Assembly (NCBI GenBank): GCA_017466625.1
Contig: JAFTTT010000111.1
Span: forward strand, 1-34,413
Direction of reading: 5' to 3'
Length of the DNA stretch: 34,413 nt
Source of the DNA: Clostridia bacterium
Lineage (GTDB): Bacteria > Bacillota > Clostridia > Oscillospirales > CAG-272
Part shown: in pieces, positions 31,910-34,413 of the stretch
How positions within the stretch are numbered: the stretch's first letter is position 1
How the letters are laid out: every line of letters begins with the position of its first letter
Notes under the pieces: generated by a model
What the model saw: the letters and a program-made list of their open reading frames with translations, nothing else
The model's database searches: none
What the model was told of the DNA's origin: nothing
Position numbers and translations under genes: made by a program

Positions 31910-32087
31910 CAATCTATGCAGAGTCCGCGGCTGTCGTGTAGAAGACATATTGAAATATATTGAAGAATAAAACACGGAACGTTTCGACACATTCCGTGTT
32001 TTAATTTTTGAAAAATACACAATGTATCTCAAAAAAGTACACAAAGAGGTGTTACCATATATTTACACCGCTATCACGAGGCAAGAT
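31910..32087. other. Gap after the nuclease gene with terminator
   Basis: Contains the terminator at 31969-32002. An open frame starting at 32022 runs into the next gene but has no ribosome site, so this stretch is taken as non-coding. Confidence 0.5.
31969..32002. terminator. Intrinsic terminator of the C-R operon
   Basis: An 11-bp stem (31969-31979 with 31992-32002) with A and T runs, so it may stop transcription from both sides. Confidence 0.8.
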
Positions 32088-32756
32088 ATGAAAAGAACAA
32101 AGCTATGCGACCGTCCGCTTCCGACGTACACAAGACCCGAAGAGTTACTGAACTCGATATCGCACGCCATCGGCGCGGTATTTGGCGTTATCGTCCTGAT
32201 ACTGTGCGTTGTAAAGGCGTCAAGCGTTGACGCGTGGTCGGTCGTCGGTGCGGCGATATACGGTGCGTCGATGATCGTTCTATACTCGGCTTCTTGCATA
32301 TATCACGCGGTCAAGCCCGGCGTCGCGAAGCAGGTCATGCGGATAATCGACCATTCAACGATAAACCTTCTTATCGCAGGCACCTACACGCCGATACTTC
32401 TCTGCGCGATTCGTCCCGTGTCCGAGACGTGGGCATGGATAATATTCGCCGTCGTCTGGGGCTTCGGAATTATCGCCGCATCTCTTACGTCGATAGATCT
32501 TAAGAATTACAGCAAATTCGCGATGGTCTGCTACATCGGAATGGGTTGGTCTATATTCCTTGCCGGAGACACCGTTCTTAAGGCCTTACCGATCGAGGCG
32601 TTCATCTATCTGCTTCTCGGCGGAGTTGCATACACCGTCGGTGCCGTCATCTACGGTCTCGGCAAAAAGCACCGCTACTTCCACTTTATCTTCCACCTTT
32701 TCGCCCTGCTCGGAAGCGTGCTTCAATTCATCTGCGTGTATTTTTACGTTATATAA
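32088..32756 (+). CDS. Hemolysin III / PAQR-family membrane protein (TrhA type)
   Basis: A 222-residue protein with about seven membrane helices. PAQR/HlyIII metal-site residues are visible: SASCIYHAVKP in helix 2, DHSTINLLIAGTYTP, and the C-terminal HxxxH in HFIFHLFALLGS. The family affects membrane fluidity homeostasis and may be a zinc-dependent hydrolase. The hemolysin label is historical. The start at 32088 (MKRTKLCDR) follows GAGG; the earlier ATG at 32022 lacks a ribosome site. Base use returns to the host type, which marks the right edge of the AT-rich island. Confidence 0.9.
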   Translation: MKRTKLCDRPLPTYTRPEELLNSISHAIGAVFGVIVLILCVVKASSVDAWSVVGAAIYGASMIVLYSASCIYHAVKPGVAKQVMRIIDHSTINLLIAGTYTPILLCAIRPVSETWAWIIFAVVWGFGIIAASLTSIDLKNYSKFAMVCYIGMGWSIFLAGDTVLKALPIEAFIYLLLGGVAYTVGAVIYGLGKKHRYFHFIFHLFALLGSVLQFICVYFYVI

Positions 32757-32784
32757 AAAAGGAACGGAGAAATCCGTTCCTTTT
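32757..32784. terminator. Bidirectional terminator between convergent genes
   Basis: A 12-bp stem (32757-32768 with 32773-32784) with GAAA loop, between the stops of the hemolysin III and SHOCT-tailed genes. The stem core is identical to that at 30196-30220. Confidence 0.88.
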
Positions 32785-32787
32785 CAT

Positions 32788-33558
32788 TTATTTCTTGCTG
32801 ATTATCTCTATGCTCTTTGCTTCGTATTCTTCCAAGGTTATCTTGCCTTTATCGAGCAGTTCACGATATATTTCCAATTCCCGATTTAACAGCATGTCTA
32901 TGTTTGCGGGCTTTGACACGGCGGATACATAGGTTGGAGGAGTATTAAACGCAGCATAAAGAATAAGTGCCGCGTATAGCAGAATCGGCAAAAGCGCAAA
33001 AATATAACTCACAGCATCATGGCTGACATATTTACCGGTATTTTCCTCTTCCGCTATTTTGGCAGCACAGAACAACGGTTCAAGACAACAAATACCGGCA
33101 GTTACGATCAGCATAATCTTACCTACGCGACCGCCTTTAATCAAAAAGAAAATAGCGACGCTCATCAGCAGCGGTACTATGGACGCAACGACATACCACA
33201 ATATAAACATGTTGCCTTCCGAAATTCCACCTTCAAACAGTTCTCGCAAAACATACAAAAAATTGTACGATCCGGACGACCATAACGAACCCACATTGAT
33301 GGTAAGTGTGCCAAGATTCACCGCCAGCATTGCGAAAACTACATAGGGTGTTGCGGGCTGTATTTTGTGCAACGCAAGGAAATATATGCCAAAAAGTAAG
33401 ATGGGAAGCATTGCCACAAACATGTAGGCATTTCCTTCAAATATGTGCCCCTTATACCTGATTATAATCAAGATCGAGTTGAGAAGTACATACATTAAGG
33501 CGAGTATCGCAATCGGTATTCTTGCCCTTACGCCGAAATTCTCTTTGATTTTGTTCAT
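32788..33558 (-). CDS. Polytopic membrane protein with C-terminal SHOCT-like domain
   Basis: A 256-residue protein with about six hydrophobic segments (from ARIPIAILALMYVLLNSILI to IFALLPILLYAALILYAAF) and a cytoplasmic tail ending ELEIYRELLDKGKITLEEYE, the short SHOCT-type motif often found at the C-terminus of bacterial membrane proteins. I recognise no catalytic or transport signature in the membrane part, and the function is unknown. The start at 33558 has GGAGG; a longer open frame to 33600 is not needed. It has its own promoter. Confidence 0.75.
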   Translation of the reverse strand: MNKIKENFGVRARIPIAILALMYVLLNSILIIIRYKGHIFEGNAYMFVAMLPILLFGIYFLALHKIQPATPYVVFAMLAVNLGTLTINVGSLWSSGSYNFLYVLRELFEGGISEGNMFILWYVVASIVPLLMSVAIFFLIKGGRVGKIMLIVTAGICCLEPLFCAAKIAEEENTGKYVSHDAVSYIFALLPILLYAALILYAAFNTPPTYVSAVSKPANIDMLLNRELEIYRELLDKGKITLEEYEAKSIEIISKK

Positions 33559-33609
33559 TACTCTTCCTCCGTTTTGATTTTGGTCATCGATTTGATACAC
33601 CCTGTAAAC

Positions 33610-33638
33610 ATTTTACAATATATGCTGATAGTTGTCAA
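33610..33638 (-). promoter_or_regulatory. Promoter of the SHOCT-tailed gene
   Basis: On the minus strand, TTGACA (33633-33638), 17 bp, TAAAAT (33610-33615), located after the terminator at 33648-33673, so this gene is transcribed independently of the upstream region. Confidence 0.68.
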
Positions 33639-33647
33639 TAAAAAATA

Positions 33648-33673
33648 AACGCAGAGGAATCATCCTCTGCGTT
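33648..33673. terminator. Intrinsic terminator after the structured RNA candidate
   Basis: An 11-bp perfect stem (33648-33658 with 33663-33673), ATCA loop, with T runs in both directions. No plus-strand gene ends here, so it probably ends a minus-strand transcript covering 33680-33890. Confidence 0.8.
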
Positions 33674-33679
33674 ATTTTT

Positions 33680-33880
33680 TTATGTACCCCGCCGAGCCGT
33701 GTAGACAGCCATTGAGAAACCCGCCTGTGCAGGTTGGTGCCCTCTCGCATCATTCGTGCTCCCAGCATCCCGTTGACCGCGTGACATAAGCAGGCGGGCG
33801 GGGAGGTCTGCATACCCAGATAACGAAGATAAAGCTCCATTTATCTCTTGTAGGTTTTAATAGCCGATCTATCACGCACT
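33680..33880 (-). ncRNA. Structured non-coding RNA candidate, possibly 6S-like
   Basis: About 200 GC-rich bases without a credible gene, bounded by an intrinsic terminator on one side and the DUF1292 stop on the other. Long-range complementary pairs are visible: CCCGCCTG (33720-33727) with CAGGCGGG (33791-33798), and CCCCGCC (33687-33693) with GGCGGGG (33797-33803). There is also a local AGATAAA/TTTATCT stem near 33828-33847. Length and mostly double-stranded character would suit 6S RNA (ssrS). The minus strand is favoured by the terminator, but neither strand nor family is certain, and no clear promoter was found. The exact ends are estimates. Confidence 0.45.
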
Positions 33881-33894
33881 AAGCAGGAAATCTA

Positions 33895-34182
33895 TTATTC
33901 CTCGTCGTAGTCGATCTCACCGAAAAGCTCGTCGTTGAAGAAATCGGCAACGCGGTCGAACTCGTCGTCATCGTCGATCGTAACGAGTATCTCCTCGCCG
34001 CTTTCCTCCTCAAGGGCTACCTTAAGAATAACGTATTCCTCGTTCTCGTTATCCTCGATCGGAACGAGAGCAAGGTATGTTTCACCGTCGATCTCCTGGC
34101 TTCCGAGAAGCTCAAACTGCTTTTCGTTGCCGTCCTCGTCGGTAAGAGTAAACACTTCTTCGTTAAAAAGTTCGTCTGCCAT
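33895..34182 (-). CDS. DUF1292 (YrzB-type) small acidic protein
   Basis: A 95-residue, very acidic protein: FTLTDEDGNEKQFELLGSQE, then YLALVPIEDNENEEYVILKV, then an acidic C-terminus. This is the DUF1292/YrzB pattern. The function is unknown; in Firmicutes it often lies near alaS and the ruvX-type gene, which are not visible here. The start at 34182 (MADELFNEEV) has AAGGAGC. It stands alone behind its own promoter. Confidence 0.9.
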   Translation of the reverse strand: MADELFNEEVFTLTDEDGNEKQFELLGSQEIDGETYLALVPIEDNENEEYVILKVALEEESGEEILVTIDDDDEFDRVADFFNDELFGEIDYDEE

Positions 34183-34225
34183 AATATTGCTCCTTTCAAA
34201 TGAAGAGACTTTTATATCCGTTACT

Positions 34226-34254
34226 ATTCTATACAATTTCCGCCGATTTGTCAA
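34226..34254 (-). promoter_or_regulatory. Promoter of the DUF1292 gene
   Basis: On the minus strand, TTGACA (34249-34254), 17 bp, TAGAAT (34226-34231), about 45 bases before the start. Confidence 0.75.
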
Positions 34255-34266
34255 TACTTGACGGCA

Positions 34267-34413
34267 TCAAGTTTTCGACAAGTGCATAACAAACCCGTGC
34301 GGAAGCACCTTAGATAGGAATCTATACAGCTTGTAGAAGGCGCGCGGCGTATATATTCCCCTGCCCTTCGATGCGTAACGCAGTGCCTTTTCTGCGGCTA
34401 CCGCGGGATTCAC
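34267..34413 (-). CDS. C-terminal end of an SDR-family oxidoreductase (partial)
   Basis: The minus-strand frame is open from the window edge and ends at TGA 34267-34269. It gives 48 residues, VNPAVAAEKALRYASKGRGI onward, with a basic, aromatic tail that includes FYKLYRFLSKVLPHG. This resembles the C-terminus of classical short-chain dehydrogenases, where a conserved LLP precedes the end. The catalytic part lies outside the window, so the substrate is unknown and the family call is tentative. Confidence 0.55.
   Translation of the reverse strand: MNPAVAAEKALRYASKGRGIYTPRAFYKLYRFLSKVLPHGFVMHLSKT

Noticed and set aside
33613..33840. A 75-codon minus-strand open frame over the structured region
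   Set aside because: It crosses the terminator hairpin and the paired GC-rich arms and has no recognisable motif; a non-coding RNA explains the stretch better.
1..34413. CRISPR arrays, tRNA or rRNA genes, insertion sequences
   Set aside because: I saw no regularly spaced direct repeats, no tRNA or rRNA signatures, and no transposase reading frame.

Overview
The window suggests a strictly anaerobic, spore-forming member of the Clostridia (Bacillota), probably an uncultured gut Oscillospirales or Christensenellales-type lineage. The evidence is spmA/spmB and an AbrB regulator, a CIRCE-controlled hrcA-grpE-dnaK-dnaJ operon, Rex, a split transketolase, consensus sigma-A promoters (TTGACA-17-TATAAT) before many genes, and no respiratory membrane complexes. 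Host DNA looks moderately GC-rich. An island at about 30.2-32.0 kb is clearly AT-rich.

Layout. (1) 1-2.4 kb: 3' end of a CapA-type protein, an AbrB regulator with a zinc ribbon, and spmA-spmB. (2) 2.35-3.8 kb: a phage-like switch, with an XRE repressor and ImmA-type peptidase divergent from an ArpU/sigma-like protein across a symmetrical promoter/operator region. (3) 4.1-6.8 kb: nagA plus an atypical ROK protein. (4) 6.8-8.9 kb: rex-aspartate aminotransferase. (5) 8.9-20.6 kb: a long minus-strand gene run, in transcription order mdh (on an LDH scaffold), fumC, hdrB, hdrC, hdrA, flxD/mvhD, two Fe-S proteins (FlxB/FlxC-like), flxA, an FrdB-like Fe-S protein, frdA, and a small PQ-loop membrane protein. 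(6) 20.9-27.6 kb: hrcA-grpE-dnaK-dnaJ-prmA-lysR. (7) 27.7-29.5 kb: transketolase N and C halves. (8) 29.6-30.2 kb: dispersed repeats. (9) 30.2-31.9 kb: a MunI-like type II restriction-modification island whose methyltransferase carries an in-frame stop. (10) 32-34.4 kb: a hemolysin III/PAQR protein, a SHOCT-tailed membrane protein, a structured RNA candidate, a DUF1292 protein and the 3' end of an SDR oxidoreductase.

The most interesting system is region 5. It encodes the whole reductive branch oxaloacetate to malate to fumarate to succinate, together with a soluble NAD(P)H:flavin:Hdr module (FlxABCD-HdrABC-like) and a fumarate reductase with no cytochrome or quinone anchor. I infer an NADH-dependent, possibly flavin-bifurcating, soluble fumarate reductase that would couple succinate formation to ferredoxin reduction. 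The neighbouring rex-aspartate aminotransferase pair fits the same logic (NADH sensing; aspartate to oxaloacetate). FlxABCD-HdrABC complexes and methanogen thiol:fumarate reductase are known separately; the combination here is inference from gene content.

I saw no tRNA, rRNA, CRISPR array or transposase. By eye I also found no CAATTG site, the sequence expected to be cut by a MunI-type enzyme, whereas GAATTC occurs at least nine times.
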